Shown here: in pieces, positions 38,379 through 50,922 of the stretch
Layout of the letters: the number at the start of each line of letters is the position of its first letter
Position numbering within the stretch: the stretch's first letter is position 1
Made by a program: the position numbers and the translations under genes
The notes under the pieces: model-generated
What the model was told of the DNA's origin: nothing
What the model saw: only the letters and a program-made list of their open reading frames with translations
Databases searched by the model: none
DNA from: Pyrrhoderma lamaoense
Lineage: Eukaryota; Basidiomycota; Agaricomycetes; Hymenochaetales; Hymenochaetaceae
Assembly: GCA_002794735.1 (NCBI GenBank)
Contig: NBAZ01000003.1
Location: forward strand, 1,798,001 to 1,862,000
Length of the DNA stretch: 64,000 nt
Direction: 5' to 3'

Positions 38379-38890
38379 TTACGAGACAGGTAGCTTCCAG
38401 AGCGCGCCTTTGGAGAGAAGAGATAATAATAGGAACGAAAGCAAATTGTAGTTTGAAATTCGATACGATACAAAGATGAATCTCCTTTTTTTTCTTCTTC
38501 AGGATACACACACAGGTTGTGGGGGGTAAGGGAAAGAGGGAAAAAGATGGAGTTGAGACGTTCGGGCATACTAAATGCAAGTAATACGTTATTGCTTAGC
38601 GCATTAGCGAGCGGTGTTCAAACGGGACTACCTTTCGGAGACAGATCAACTCTGAAATCCAACCTCCTCTTGGTTAGGCCTTTCGTAAGCGAATGTTTGT
38701 AACAAATATTAATGAGAATACGGAACAACACAAGAATTGATACAAAACAAAACAGTAACCTTATAATGTAGATGAACAAAAAAAAAAGAAAATGCGACAA
38801 AGAAAAAAGTACAGACGAAAGGGTGTAATTTTTGGGAAGCACAGGAAAACAATCTCCAGATCATATGGGATCTGTTTTTCTTTTTGAGTT
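38379..38890. promoter_or_regulatory. Upstream region of the surface-protein gene
   Basis: 512 nt holding the promoter, and perhaps a missed first exon, of the surface protein, and the 3' UTR of the caprin-like gene. Apart from a hydrophobic stretch near 38400-38460 on the minus strand (FVSFLLLSLLSKGAL), which could be signal-peptide coding, I see no gene. Confidence 0.4.
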
Positions 38891-40893
38891 TTAGGCATTC
38901 GGCGGAGTTGTATTTGATTCAGGATGAATATTCCCTCCGCGTCCTCCACGTGCTCCCCCTCGTTCGCGATCAAAACCTCCTCTTCCACGCCCACGCCCCC
39001 GACCTCGGTCCCGGTGCTCACCATCAGGCCCCCACGCCAGTTGGTCTGGCTACCTTCATGACCTGGACCGGGTCTTCCACGTCCTCCTGAAGTTCAAACT
39101 AGTTAGATAATGATGCAGAACAACGAACACGAATCCTACCTCGGCCGCCTCGGAAGCCACCCCTCTCACCTCGGAAACCACCCCGCTCTCCACCTCGGAA
39201 GCCACCACGGCCACGACCACGTCCTCGTTCACGCCCTCCTCGAGCTTGTTGGAAGCCATCTTCTTCATCCGTAGGTCGAGGGATCCCGTTTAAGGGCGCT
39301 TGCCCCGGGTTCTCTGGCGCTTTAGGTTGTTGTACATTGAGTGGGGCCGATCCTGCTGTGCCAAAGCTTGCATGTAGACCATCAATAGAGGGTAAACCGC
39401 CCTCATCATCTGCCCAGTTTAATGCATTGCCATTTTCCTGCTAAAATATCATTTAGACAAACAGGGGTAATTATTGATAGAGCATGTGGGCAGACCTCGC
39501 TAGGTTCGGGGACGTAAGTCTCAGTAATTTCAACCGACACCTCAATGTTGGAAGGAAGTTCCCTTTCTTCCCACTCAGCGTTGTTGTCAGCTAAGGCGGT
39601 ATCGTTATCAAGTTCACTTTCTTGCATGAACTGGAAGCTAGGTGCCCCAAGTGTAGCAGGTATCCCACCACTGGCATTAACTGGCACAGTCTCCTGGACA
39701 TTTTCCGCAAGCGCCTCCAAAACTGCCTCAGCAACTTCGGCTGTCTCAAGTGCAATTTCATCTTGGATTGGTTGATTCGTATGCGTGTCAAGAATCTCAA
39801 GGAGTCTGGCGACTAGAGTTGTGTTAACAAAAAAAATCAAGGATACACATTTATCTCAGAAACATAAGGTCACTCACAAGGAACACCCTCAATATCTCCC
39901 TCATTACGCAAGAATCCATGCATAATATCATATCTTGAAGTAGTTTCTCGAGACAGAAGTGCACTTGTTAATGTATAGATTGCATTCAATTCGGCTTCAG
40001 CCACATTCAAAGCTTGAATTGATGGATCCGAGTTTATTAAAAGGGACTGTAGGCGTATAATATCTAAGAGTTTTGCTGTGCTGACTACATGTTCTCTCTA
40101 TCATGGAAACTCTATTAGCAAGTAATATGTTAACAAAAGACATAAACACACTTGAGCTTCGGAAATGATTTCTTCAATGCGCTGTTTTTCAGCCTTCTCG
40201 GCCTCTGCGCGGTCTCGCGCAGCCTCTTTTGCCTGTTCCGCCTCAACACTCTAAAAATAAGTATCCACCAAAGTAAATAATGTGAGGAAAAGCCACGGAA
40301 GTCTAGTACTCACCTCTATGGCCTTTCTAGTCTCTTCAAGTTCCTTTCTGACAGCTTCGAGAGTGGGTAGTGTTGCTAGAGTCTTCTTCTGGTCTTCATT
40401 GAGTTCTGAGACTGGTTTGTCAGAGTATGCTTGAATGCGCGTCTATTGCACAAGGTGACCAGAAGTTTTTTTTTATTGAAACCAAGTGTTCGTTGTTAGT
40501 GTTGAGATATCAAATTGACAGACTAAAATTCCATACAATCTTCTTTCCTATTGTCTTCAGCCTCTTGTTTATCACCTCAATTACAGGGCTAGGCTTTGTT
40601 TCCTCCGAATCAGGAACGGGAGTTGCTAGCTCACGTTCCTTCGTTTCAGGTTTGGCAATTAATTCGTCTGCAACAGCGCCCTGCTTAACATCGGTCTCAG
40701 TTGGGGCATGATCAGTAAGTGCTGCCGCGAGCGTATCTGGAAGAGCATTAGTTGCGCCAGCTGGGGTTTGCGGGGCACTATCCTCAGCTCCATCCTTCTT
40801 GACACCGCGACGTTTTTTCTTGGAAGCCTTTGGAGGAGGTGGAGGGGGAGCACCCGGGACGAATTTTCTTGTTGGAGCAGATTCAGAGGCCAT
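38891..40893 (-). CDS. Caprin-like RGG-box RNA-binding protein
   Basis: Start taken at 40893 (MASESAPTRKFVPGAPP); an in-frame ATG at 40953 is less likely. After a Pro/Lys-rich N-terminus comes VIEVINKRLKTIGKKI + RIQAYSDKPVSELNEDQKKT, followed by a Glu/Lys coiled coil (EAVRKELEETRKAIE, AEAEKAEKQRIEEI). This order resembles the conserved N-terminal homology region of animal caprin, a partner of FMRP/G3BP in RNA granules. The C-terminus is an RGG/RG-rich tail (GRGRGRGGFRGGERGGFRG) typical of RNA binding. About seven exons. One base is missing in a C run at 39029-39033; with it the tail continues PDGEHRDRGRGRGRG and ends PESNTTPPNA at 38891. The role in mRNA localisation or translation is inferred. 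Confidence 0.72.
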
Positions 40894-41157
40894 TGCAAGG
40901 ACGAGGATTGTGGATGAGCAGATTAGGTCGATACGTGGTACGTATACACCCAAAGTTTCGTTATGAGGCTTATTACCGAAAACGGCATATGAACATTACG
41001 CGTAAGCAGGATAGCAGCTACTGGCGAGTGAGGAAAGTAATTCCCAGCCACAGCTACTCCGGAAACTCTCAGTTACTCTGATTTATTTCGTAATGTGTTC
41101 GATGACTACAACAATGACTTCATAATCTGCACATCTAAACTTTATTTCTCCTCGCTC
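40894..41157. other. Short tandem intergenic spacer
   Basis: 264 nt upstream of the caprin-like gene and downstream of the SDR gene, both on the minus strand. Nothing specific is visible. Confidence 0.4.
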
Positions 41158-42289
41158 TCAGTACGTGCTCGCAAACAGCCCGAGCCGGCCACCGTCCGTG
41201 ATATGCACGCCACCCGAAACATATGCGCCTGCCCGACTCACGAGGAAAAGCACTAGTCCGCCTATGTCCTGTATGTTACCAATGCGCTCTACAGGTATCT
41301 CAGATGCTGGGAACGCCGCTGTTCGTTCAATTAGGTCCTTGGTCATCTCTTTATCAAGGAAAATATTTGAGTTTATATATGCCATCAATTCACCATAACC
41401 TCTCGAGAAACCTACCAGAAGGGTATAGACCCGGGGCAATGATGTTGCTACGGATTTTGAAGCCTTTGAAGGTGTTTGCAAGTGTTTTGGCAAGATGCGT
41501 TGCGGCTGCTTTACTCGACGAATATGATAAGCTAAATGTCTTCTCGTCCCTTCGGAAGCCCCCTATACTAGAAGTCGTGATAATCTGACTTGTTGGCTCA
41601 TCAGGTGACTGTCTACGTTTGTTGCCCTCGTCGAGGAGCTCGAGAAAGGCAACGGATGTATAGTACACAGCTGCAACATTGACTTCGAATGTTTTCGTGA
41701 ACTCCTCTGGGGTACCTGCGTTCCAAAGCTTCGCCTGGAATGCCTTAATGTCATCACTTGCATCTGGGGCTTTTGAATTATTGTACATAACTCCCGAATT
41801 ATTAATGAGAACATCGATATATCCGTGTTGCTTCTTGATCGTGTCTACAACCTAATGAAAAGTATAAGTCATATCAACAAAATTTCTCATGGTCTTGTGT
41901 CTTGCTTACTGAGAGCAAATTCTCCCTGGAGGTAACGTCGCACTGCAATGGAAACATTTTGCCTTGTTTCTAGGCATATAATGCATCAATTCTATCACTA
42001 TAGTTTTCTTTGATCAATAGTGGTGACTAGAATACACATACAGAATATTCTTTTGCGGCTTGTTCAAGAACGTGGAGTCGTCTACCAAGTATATAGACCA
42101 CTGCACCATTATTTTCTAGGGCGGTGGCCATCATGAGGCCGATGCCTTTAATTCAAGAAGGCATTGCCATTTTATTATGTTAGAGTAGACATGTTGTATC
42201 AATCTTTTGACTGTCATACCTGTTCCTCCTCCAGTGATCACGATGATCTTTCCTTCAACATTGAACAGTGAATTTATTTGCAAGGACAT
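41158..42289 (-). CDS. Short-chain dehydrogenase/reductase (SDR)
   Basis: Starts at 42289 (MSLQINSLFNVEGKIIVIT). The Rossmann motif TGGGTGIGLMMA is split by an intron after TGGGTG. Then CDVTSREN, the NNSG motif in LINNSGVMYN, the catalytic Ser in IITTSSIGG and the Tyr-x3-Lys in SLSYSSSKAAATHL; the C-terminus has GAYVSGGVHITDGGR. Classical NAD(P)(H)-dependent SDR of about 290 residues, cytosolic by lack of targeting signals. At least five exons and no frame break. The substrate cannot be told; the neighbours do not suggest a pathway. Confidence 0.92.
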
Positions 42290-42630
42290 TGTACAGACGG
42301 ATGTGTCTGGTATCTATCTATCTTACAGGTATTTAAATACCAGGGCGGGATGAATTAAGTTGGATGAGTCAGTTTGTCTTGATAAGACTCGCCGCCTGCA
42401 CGGTTACCAAAGCCAGCCAAGATTCGCACAAACACCACGCTCTTCGTCATCTTTGTCTGTGTCAGTCTATGGATTACATAGATCATTCAATCAAGCCCGA
42501 AGAATAATCCGGTATACTGCTTCTGCAAGCAAAATTGACTGACTGATAGACCTGGAATAACCGGGCTGGAGCACGAGATTTTTCGTTAGCTTGAATCCAC
42601 GTTGTCTCAAAGCAAGCACTCCGCGGTCCT
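42290..42630. promoter_or_regulatory. Divergent promoter of SDR (-) and RING gene (+)
   Basis: 341 nt. Contains atctatctatctta and tatttaaata near 42310-42340, an AT-rich TATA-like element close to the SDR start. No ORF is supported. Confidence 0.45.
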
Positions 42631-44914
42631 ATGGACTCAGGAGATAGTGGCTCGGGTTCATCAAGTTCACAGAAATGTGCTACTCCCTTTCATCGACATA
42701 CAATAGATGTGGTTCACCCGGCTCCTGAGCGGCCACAGCAACAAAAACGTTATTCAGAAGACACTGCCTTGGCACCCTTGCGACCAATTGCCGGTCCTTC
42801 AAATGTTCGGTACAACACACCGCATTCACAAGCCACTCACTTGCGTTTGTTCGAACAAAGCCACGCTTTGGCCCAGGATCAAGTACAAAACCCGAGTCGA
42901 AGAGCTCTGATCGACTCAGGCTTCATCACAACTACACCAATCTCACAATCTCAACGAAGCTCTACTGTGGACATGTCCACACGTCTTTCACAACTTATAC
43001 CATCTACCGAAGACCGACCGGATCTTTGGCAAGACGATCAAGTGGCACCGACGTTCCGGCCCCGGAATCCAAGTAACACAGGTGATGGATCAAGTAACAC
43101 AGGCGACGGATCACCTCGTAGAAATAGAAGAGACTGGTCGCGGGCCCGGAGTTCACCTCTTACTCGCTATGTGTGGTACATACTTCTACTTCTTGGATAC
43201 TCTCCAGAGAGCAGATATAAGGATGAACGTCGGATAGTCGCGATCACTCTTGCCATTGAAACTTTACTGGTAAATAATGTTTCTTACTGTCTTTCTGTAT
43301 TCTCATTACCCATGAATCTAACTTTAATCAGTTCGGAGGCACTTTGGGAATGCTCATTTTCTCTGGAATTCGTCGAAGCCCGGTTCAGCCCACGATTTCG
43401 GAGTGGACGGCGTGTGACAAACCACTTGGTATATGGGGATGCGTGTGGTTAGCGAAGGTCATAGTTACTTGTGTAATATACATATGGGAGTTCAGGCTTG
43501 ATTGGGTGTATAATCCGGAACGAAGAGACGACGTTGAGTTCGGAATATTCAGTGCACGTCGAGCTGATAGGTATGATAAGTCGTCTCTAACATGTAGCTT
43601 ATACTGAATGTCTGCTACTTTCCCTCATTTTAGTACAAGAGCTAGCAGCGCTGGAAGTGGAAGTAGAAGAAATGGTTCTAATGCTAATTCTCGTGAACGG
43701 CGACATCCACGAGCTTATACCACGTATGTGATCCGTACATCTTTTTTTTTCTTTCGTTCAGTTGCTCATTATCAGTAAAGACTTGTAATGATTCTTGGCC
43801 TTATTGTCTTCGTCTGGTTCATAGTGTCCTGCAGCTTCATATTCACATCCACTGAGACTTGTCGCATTGAGGCACCACATCTATGGTGGCTAAGCTTCAC
43901 GATATTGATCATACAATCCCTTAGCCTTATTGAATCAATAATCTCGCTTCTAGTGATTCTCATTGTAGCACCAATGATTTTCGTGCGTTCTGCCTTTTAA
44001 TTGTTCAGAACCATTTTTACTAATTTGTTTCTCACTTTGTGACATCTTCACAGTTATTCTTGAGCTTTGTTTTGCTCTGCTTCGGACGAAATCAAATACA
44101 TCCTCAAGTTGGCAAATTGTCTAAGAAAATTGTAGATAGTATACCTTTAGTCGTCTACATTCCGGCACCACCCCAAGAAACAGCGGATGAGAAAGGAAAA
44201 GACAATTCAAACGGCGAGGCTACTGCTACTGGGGAGATCATGAAAGCTGAAACCGTTCACGTTGCAGGAAATGAGGGACATGCTTATCCTCCGAAACCGG
44301 CACCAGCGGCTCGTTCACGAGGAAGATTTAGGCTTTTGAGGAGGAAACTTCTTAGCCCCAAATCTCTTGGTAAGAAGGGTGCTAAATCTGGAAGCGTCGA
44401 TTCCTGGGAAGCTTTCTGGGAGGCCGGAGAATATCCATTCGTCAAGCTGGCTGAGAATCGGGCAACTTGTGCGATATGTCTTATGGACTTCGAGGCACCA
44501 AAGAAGCGGGTTGCTAGTGAGGTTATCGCCTCGTGGTCGCAAAGAAAGGACAAAGAAAACAAGGAAGAAAAGGCGGAGGCTCAGAAAAACCCCGTCGACA
44601 AAGTTAAGGAGGATAAGGTGGATGCATCTGAGCCAAAGTCGACTCAAGATGCATCAAGTCCGTCGGGAGATGGCAATACTAAGACGGATGGCCAGTCACA
44701 GAATCCTGCTCTAGAGTCTGTTGAAGAAGGTGCACAGCCGTTGCGTCTTCTAGGTTGTGGTCACGTTTTCCATGTGAGTTTATATTTTTACTCGAGAAGG
44801 ATGCCTCTTTTCTAATTTACGGTCAACGGCCTTCAGAAAACTTGTATAGATCCTTGGTTGACTGATGTTTCTGGTCGTTGTCCATTATGCCAACAACCTA
44901 TCACTGGAAAGTAA
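42631..44914 (+). CDS. Multi-pass membrane RING-H2 E3 ubiquitin ligase with split RING
   Basis: Six exons, 42631-43269, 43332-43570, 43634-43723, 43781-43982, 44054-44773 and 44837-44914, give 655 residues in clean frame. The N-terminal 200 residues are Ser/Pro/Gln-rich. Hydrophobic segments follow: YVWYILLLLGY, FGGTLGMLIFSGI, IWGCVWLAKVIVTCVIYIW, LVMILGLIVFVWFIVSCSFIF, LWWLSFTILII with ISLLVILIVAPMIF, and LFLSFVLLCFG. The RING-H2 has CAIC at 44468-44479, then CGHVFHKTCIDPWL and CPLC at the C-terminus. Between CAIC and the next zinc-ligand Cys (44756) there are 92 residues, mostly Lys/Glu/Asp/Ser, against the usual 9-39. Likely a membrane-anchored ubiquitin ligase; the compartment is unknown. 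Confidence 0.9.
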
Positions 44915-45448
44915 TCAGGGTTTATTCCCTATCATGGACTTATGGTATCAGCTAATTCCGGCTTTTGATTCATCGTTGTATCGGTTTTGCTCTCTCACCA
45001 ATGTGTTTTTTAAATTTCTCTCAACAATCTCTTAATATGTTCTCTGATGTATCTGTTGTGTTCATCATACTGTCAATCATTGTAGCTTATTTGTCCGATC
45101 ATATTCAATCTCAAACACATATTATGATATTATTACCATCATACTGTCACGGACGTCCTAAATTATTCACGTCAGTACTCATAATCCACTTGTACATATT
45201 TGTTCGTCCATTTCCCCATCCTAAGTTGATCTATGAGCACTGAAAAATATACTAATATTTTGATTAAACAATGCAGAATGATAATTAAGTGAATAAAGAC
45301 AAGACACAATCTAAAATATATTGATATTGATTAAAATAGTGTATACATCATCACATGTAATTACGTATGCATGTGCTACCATTGCATTTCAAAATCCAAG
45401 TAATACCGAGTGCATATCCCTCACAACTATTCCGCCACCTAGTAAATT
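44915..45448. promoter_or_regulatory. Tandem spacer, RING gene to BSD gene
   Basis: 534 nt, AT-rich. It contains the RING gene 3' UTR and the BSD promoter. A 92-codon ORF at 44965-45243 is hydrophobic and AT-driven, with no intron-exon logic; I do not call it. Confidence 0.5.
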
Positions 45449-47259
45449 ATGAACTTCTTTGATTATGAATTGACACGAAATGCTACGGCTACCCCTCCAA
45501 ACTCATCTGGACAAGTTTCATCTGATGCTTCTGAACCGACCTTAAACGAAGAGGTTTCCCAAGTTGTCGGACAATTGGGAAGGCTTTGGGGTGGATTCCG
45601 GAAACAGGTCCGTAGCAAACGACTGAAATGCCAAGTTCTCGATGTGCTTACATACTCTTCCTCCTTCAGAGTCAAGTTGCTCTGGAGTCAGCTCGAAAGG
45701 ACTTCTCGTCTGTAGTTGCTCAAGCACAGAAGGAACTTGGGAAACTAACGGCCGACTCTGGAACTACAAGCACAGATAATTCATCTCCTGATCACGGTGA
45801 AGTATATGGAAAGGGAAAAGGGGTTGATAGAAGCAACACAACAGATATAGAGCCTTCTGATAATACAACACCAACACAAGGAAGGAAAACGAAGATGATG
45901 CTCAAGCATCGACCTCATCCCCGACAACTACAAATGCATCGCCCTTTCAAGCTCTACTCTCTCGCGTCCAATCATCTCTTCCCCCAAACATATCTGAAAC
46001 ACTTGAACGAAGCCTTCCAGCAGCACTGAAGGATCCTTCCGTGATACATGCACCAACATATGCTGACATTGCTCACTATCGCGAGATCCTTGGGGCTGAG
46101 TTCGCTCGTGTTCAAGGTGTCACACGCGCACAAGCTGAGGAATATGTTCAAAAGAGCGAAACTTTACTGCGTGAAGCAGGTGAATATCTTAAGGATGCGG
46201 TCCGTGTCGTCCCTCCAGAAGATGGTGAAGACGGGCCGGGGACAGGAGAAGCAGACGTTGTATTCGACGGCATGGGTGTAGGCGTAGTTGTGATGCCACC
46301 TACGATGACTTCAGGTTCTAAATCCAAGACTCGAAATGCTAAAAACAGGGATAAAGGTAAAGCTGTCATGCAACGGAACCTTGCCAGTTCCAGAGCGGCG
46401 ACATTACTTGCTCAACTAAGGCGTGATCCGGAGATACTCAAGAACGATCCACTTGCTGATACTACAACTAGCGAACTGTTCAAAACTTGGTATACAAACG
46501 AAATTGAGCCAAAGAAGGTGGAATTGAATCTCCATTCTGGGTTGAACGGGTTAAAGCTGCTCTTGGGGAAAAGGTGGAGGGTGATACACTTCGAGCAACC
46601 CGAAATAAACTAGGTAAATTATTTTTCTTAATCTGAGTGTATCGTGAGCAATAGTTGTACTGAATATGGATTGAATTCTTCCATTTAGTCCCTGACCAAA
46701 TGGACTCAAGGACATTCTGGGTTCGTTACTTCTTTAGGGTATATCAAATCGAGTCCGATGAGGAAAAACGAAAGTCGCTTTTAGCAGGTAATATATACCC
46801 CTCTCTCTCCTATCTCTAATATTCGCAAGCGAGACTAATACTGCCTTTTGTGTAGCATCCGGCGCAGGAGACAACGATGAGGACTTTAGTTGGGAAGACG
46901 ACGAAGATGACGAAGACGAAAACGCACAAACGGAAACTCTCAGTCCTGATACCGACTCTCTAGCCCCTGCCACTCCGAATATATCAAAGTCCGCCACAGC
47001 GGAGATCGCTAGCTCCTCAAATGATACTCTCCTTCCCGCAGCCAAGTCGGCGGCTGCGACGTCTTATCCTAGTTCCTTAGTTACTTCACCCTCAAATACA
47101 AGTCCGAGGGATAGCACTGATGGATATGATGTTGTTGCACCGGCTAGTAACTCCCCAGTCAAGGCAAAGGACTCGCCGTCACCAACAAAAGATGAAGCAA
47201 AGGCTAAGACTAAAGTGGCGAAGGAGGAGATTGAGGATGAGGATAGTGACTGGGAGTGA
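45449..47259 (+). CDS. BSD-domain protein
   Basis: Starts MNFFDYELTRNATATPP. After a first exon ending GFRKQ, the helical segment SQVALESARKDFSSVV follows. Central helices (YADIAHYREILGAEFARVQG, AEEYVQKSETLLREAGEYL) lead to the BSD signature LVPDQMDSRTFWVRYFFR + YQIESDEEKRKSLL, with its conserved aromatic/Phe-Phe core, spanning about 46605-46790. The C-terminus is acidic (DEDFSWEDDEDDEDE, EEIEDEDSDWE). BSD domains occur in TFIIH subunits and in membrane-trafficking proteins. The order here resembles the latter group, whose function is poorly known. Two sites each lack one base, near 45880 and 46517; restoring them joins three frames that together make one protein. Confidence 0.85.
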
Positions 47260-47581
47260 AGGACATTAACGTATTTTGTTTTTGTGGATTCTCTAGCGCA
47301 TGTATTGTATTTCCTGTATTTAGTCTTCCCTTTTCCCTCATTCCCTACTTATTCAAGGAGAAAATTATACTTTCTTCGATGTATTACAAGTGATGTATTC
47401 GCCAAAAGAATTGGTTTTTATTATTATTGAGACATCGATATATTGATCCATATGTGTGCAAAATACAGAACAAAGCGAGACAAAACAATAATACTGTCCT
47501 TGTATATACTAAAACTACAAACAGGTATATACGAGTTCGATAAGTCCACATTGATGTGCATTGGATTGAGAATTTAAATAA
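47260..47581. other. Convergent spacer
   Basis: 322 nt between the BSD gene and the phosphoesterase gene 3' ends; AT-rich 3' UTRs. Confidence 0.5.
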
Positions 47582-49794
47582 TTATACAAACATGAATAAG
47601 TTAATTATTACAAATAGAGAAACGGGTAGCCAAGCCACCGCGCGGAGATGTGCTACAAATATTCCCAAAACACTTTCATTCTGTTTACCAGACCATACTC
47701 GTTTCATGAGTTTTCGAGTAGGGGAGTATACTTTTCGTCTACATATCGAGAGAGGGGCAGAGAAGATACGTTGTAAGAAGGTAGGGATTTCGATACCTAT
47801 TCTCCGTCGTCTTCCAAATAGAGTAAATGACTTTTGTAGACATCCCTTCTTTAGCTTGCTTAAAGGATATCCGTGTGGGAGCTCTGCAATTTCAGAGGGA
47901 AATTCAAAAAATAGTTCCTCATCACTTAGGGATCGTTTGTCGCCATACGGAGGGTACAGAGTATTTGTGATGTGGATATCTGGAGTCAAAGGTGTAGTAG
48001 GCCGGCTGACACGATAGGACGATGGCATGCTGTTCCCAGTCGGGCCACGCATTGTTATAAGGAAAGATGGAGTAAACGAGCTTTCTGGGCTTAGTTGCGC
48101 ATCTTTCTTGCCAATTCTATAACCAGATGCTCCAAGGGAGTTCTCTTCCTCAAATTCATCAAATAACACAGTAGCACCTAGTCGATGCTTGTTCGACTTA
48201 GCCTTCAAATAGTCTCTAACTGTCAGGACGCTGAGAGCGAACAGACTGAGGACAAACAGTGGGATGTAACGCGAAAGATAGATCCCTAATTGGTCTGGTA
48301 ATAGACATAGAGCGTCGGCATGGGATGGACCGCCTTCATCCGTCGGGGTAGCAAGAGAGAGGAGTTGGAAACCAGGACGACGGATACCCATGACCATGGA
48401 AAATGATTTCAGTGTGACTTCACGTACATGGGATAGCTTCGGTTCCGGGCTCTCTTGAAGTAGAATACTGTGTGTATATTCACAGTAATCATGGTCATCG
48501 CCACTAAATATTAAATGGAAGTCAGTTTAATAATATGTTGATAAGCACGGCATATACTAGACTAGTATAACTCACCTATAAATTACTTGAGGTTGGATAT
48601 TCTTCAGTAGAAAATCAGAGGTTTGTCTTCCGAGCGTATTTTGGTAACCGAAACCAGCACCTCTTCGTATAGTGCCTTTTTCTCTTAGTGGCCCACATGA
48701 AGTAGTATCGGGTCTAAAGAGAGGTATATGACTAAATAAAATCACTGGTTCTTTCGATCCAACTGAGAAAACAAATCAATAACTGTAGTTTTTTAAGTGT
48801 CTGTGCTGAGGGACTTACTACTCGCAAAGTTATTTACGAAGCCAACTGTCCCATGCGATGATCCACTATAATTCTCAAAGCTTTCCCCTTTTGTGTGGCG
48901 CTTATAGTCTTCATCAACTAGACCGGGGGCATCTATCATCACCAATGTATGATTTGCAATAGAAATTGCATGATTCAAGGGCCCAAAGACATCAGTAAAA
49001 CGAGCCCGAGCCTTGGGAGAGAATGCATGGATCCACCGAGCCTGCGCCACAAAGATTAACGGCTACATGTTAGATGGATAGACATAGTAAGATTCACGTA
49101 CCCCACATCGTGATTACCTGGAAGATAGTAGACTTCTGTATCTGTAGAAAAGATAGACTTGAAGCGTCGGACATAGGATTGATATCTAGATGCCGAGAAG
49201 AAAATAAAGGTCAGGCTCAGATGAAGTATGAAGTATCACAGTAATCACTCTTCGTCCGAATATGCGAGCCTTCCGTTGTCCATCATATCCCCCAGAAAAA
49301 TAATGACATCGGGGTGCAGTCTTTGTGCGGCGAACCAGTTTTTCCGCAAGTTCAAGTCAACAAATAGTTGCGAAAGTGCACCAAGCCACCAGGAACGACC
49401 AGGGTAAGAGTATGAGTCGATGACCTGAGGGTCAGCTACGAGGAGCACATGTTTGAGTTCACGATCAGTAGTGCCCTTGAAACAGAAAAAGCCCAGTCAA
49501 TACACAACAGTCTCGACATATATATTTAGGGTTAAACAAGGAGGGAGAAGGGTCTCAAGAAAGAAAGAGGATATATATACGATAGTGAATACTCACTTTC
49601 GAGTTAGCTAAGGTTGTATCAGGCCAGCTGCAAACCATAGCACTCCAGATGAAGCCACCAATTTCATACCACAGGATAGCAAGAATCCAAGCGAAACGTA
49701 ATGAAGCGATGAAGTCCGAAGGGCGAAGGCTTCGCCAACCCCAGCGTCGCCGTTGAGAAGCCCGCATCTTAGTGGGCGCCAGGTTGTCAACCAT
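47582..49794 (-). CDS. Cdc1/Ted1-type membrane metallophosphoesterase
   Basis: Start taken at 49794 (MVDNLAPTKMRASQRRRWGW) with an N-terminal membrane segment (FAWILAILWYEIGGFIWSAM). Metallophosphatase motifs follow in order: VLLVADPQVID; FLGDMMDNGR; YYLPGNHDVG; FSHIPLF; IYSGDDHDYC. After a Ser/Thr-rich region the C-terminus has hydrophobic segments (YIPLFVLSLFALSVL; AVAWLPVSLFVIINLFMF). This is the arrangement of the Cdc1/Ted1/MPPE1 family, ER/Golgi enzymes that remove ethanolamine phosphate from GPI-anchor mannose. About six exons. One base may be missing at the run of four C on + at 49101-49104, at the exon end after GNHDVG; otherwise the frame is clean. Confidence 0.88.
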
Positions 49795-50893
49795 GCGCGT
49801 ACGTCGTCGGGTAAGCGGTACTGAGCTATATTTGGAAATGTAACGCTGTTGATTCTAAAATTATCCATGTATGATTAGATACTGACTTAGCTAATCTCTG
49901 AGTCATCATAATGATCATTCATTCATCTTTGCAGGATCGTGACTTTTCACATCTCTCAATTCTATTCTTTCTTTTCATAGTGACAATCTGGAGATTTTTA
50001 TCTCATTATTGGTGTGCTATTTGACGAAAAGTGATATTTTCTCTTATATTAGTTGTATATCTGCGTAATTGAAGATCGGAGTAACCAAACACTTAGTATA
50101 CCCAGCTGTATGCTAACAGATCTGAGATCACTTTCAATGGCCTACCAGAGCTACTGTGTTAATAGGCTTTGAAGTTTTCCAATGAACTTATAGAGACAGA
50201 ATCTTTATGACCTATTGATAACAAAATGTATGGTATTGCCAATTGCTTGTGAAAGTGCATATCTATCACCATACATCTACAAATCATACTTACAGTTCTG
50301 ATGCACGTAGGTTTCCAGACATCTTATTCGAATGAGAGCATGATGGTCCTTATCTGTATTCTGTGCCTTACAATTGAACTTGAATGCGGCGTCAGAAATA
50401 ATTTCCTTCTGACGGACAGGTGTATGGGAATAAGTTCTATAATGATTAAGATTTTTCTGAAATGACTACACCCCTTTTGTTTGCCGTGAAGCAAGAAGTG
50501 CTGAGCGTCCAATTTGCATGCTGGAACGGTCATTCTCCTCGTGCTCGCTCAGCATACAGTGAATGAGCCCTTTTAAAAAGCCTATGGCCTCTATTCTATT
50601 CAAATCAAATTGCTAGTCACCCCCAAGCGAGATGATCTCTAGCAACCCGCCTTTCTACCTCAAACTGAATTCATTTTCTCGTGTTACTCACGCAGACGGA
50701 AGCCAATGCCAGATTGTTGTCTAACTGTAAGGTCGCATCCGTCTCGGACGAAGTCTTTGGACGTAATGATCCGAATTCAAGTAAAGAAAAATTTTCGGCA
50801 CAATTTCAGTTACATTTTTAGTTACATAACGATGGATGAGTCAACGTCTGCTTCTTCAGCTACTGGGAATGTTTTTACCCAGTGAATTCGCTC

Positions 50894-50922
50894 ACCCCGC
50901 ATCCCCCCACATCCTCTCCCCA
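50894..50922 (+). promoter_or_regulatory. Cluster of three CreA/Mig1-type carbon repression motifs
   Basis: ccccgc at 50894-50899, ccccac at 50904-50909 and ccccac at 50917-50922 all match CYCCRS, the reverse complement of the SYGGRG CreA consensus. They lie within 29 nt and about 1.36 kb upstream of the transporter ATG. The motif is short, so function is inference. Confidence 0.35.

Noticed and set aside
24620..42289. Secondary-metabolite or catabolic cluster (two regulators, glycosidase, SDR)
   Set aside because: The genes between them are housekeeping or structural (caprin-like, surface protein), there is no backbone enzyme, and the frame and intron style is uniform with the rest of the window.
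44965..45243. 92-codon hydrophobic ORF after the RING gene
   Set aside because: Lies in the AT-rich 3' UTR; the hydrophobicity follows from base composition.
47556..48017. 153-codon + strand ORF
   Set aside because: Antisense shadow of the C-terminal exon of the Cdc1/Ted1-type gene.
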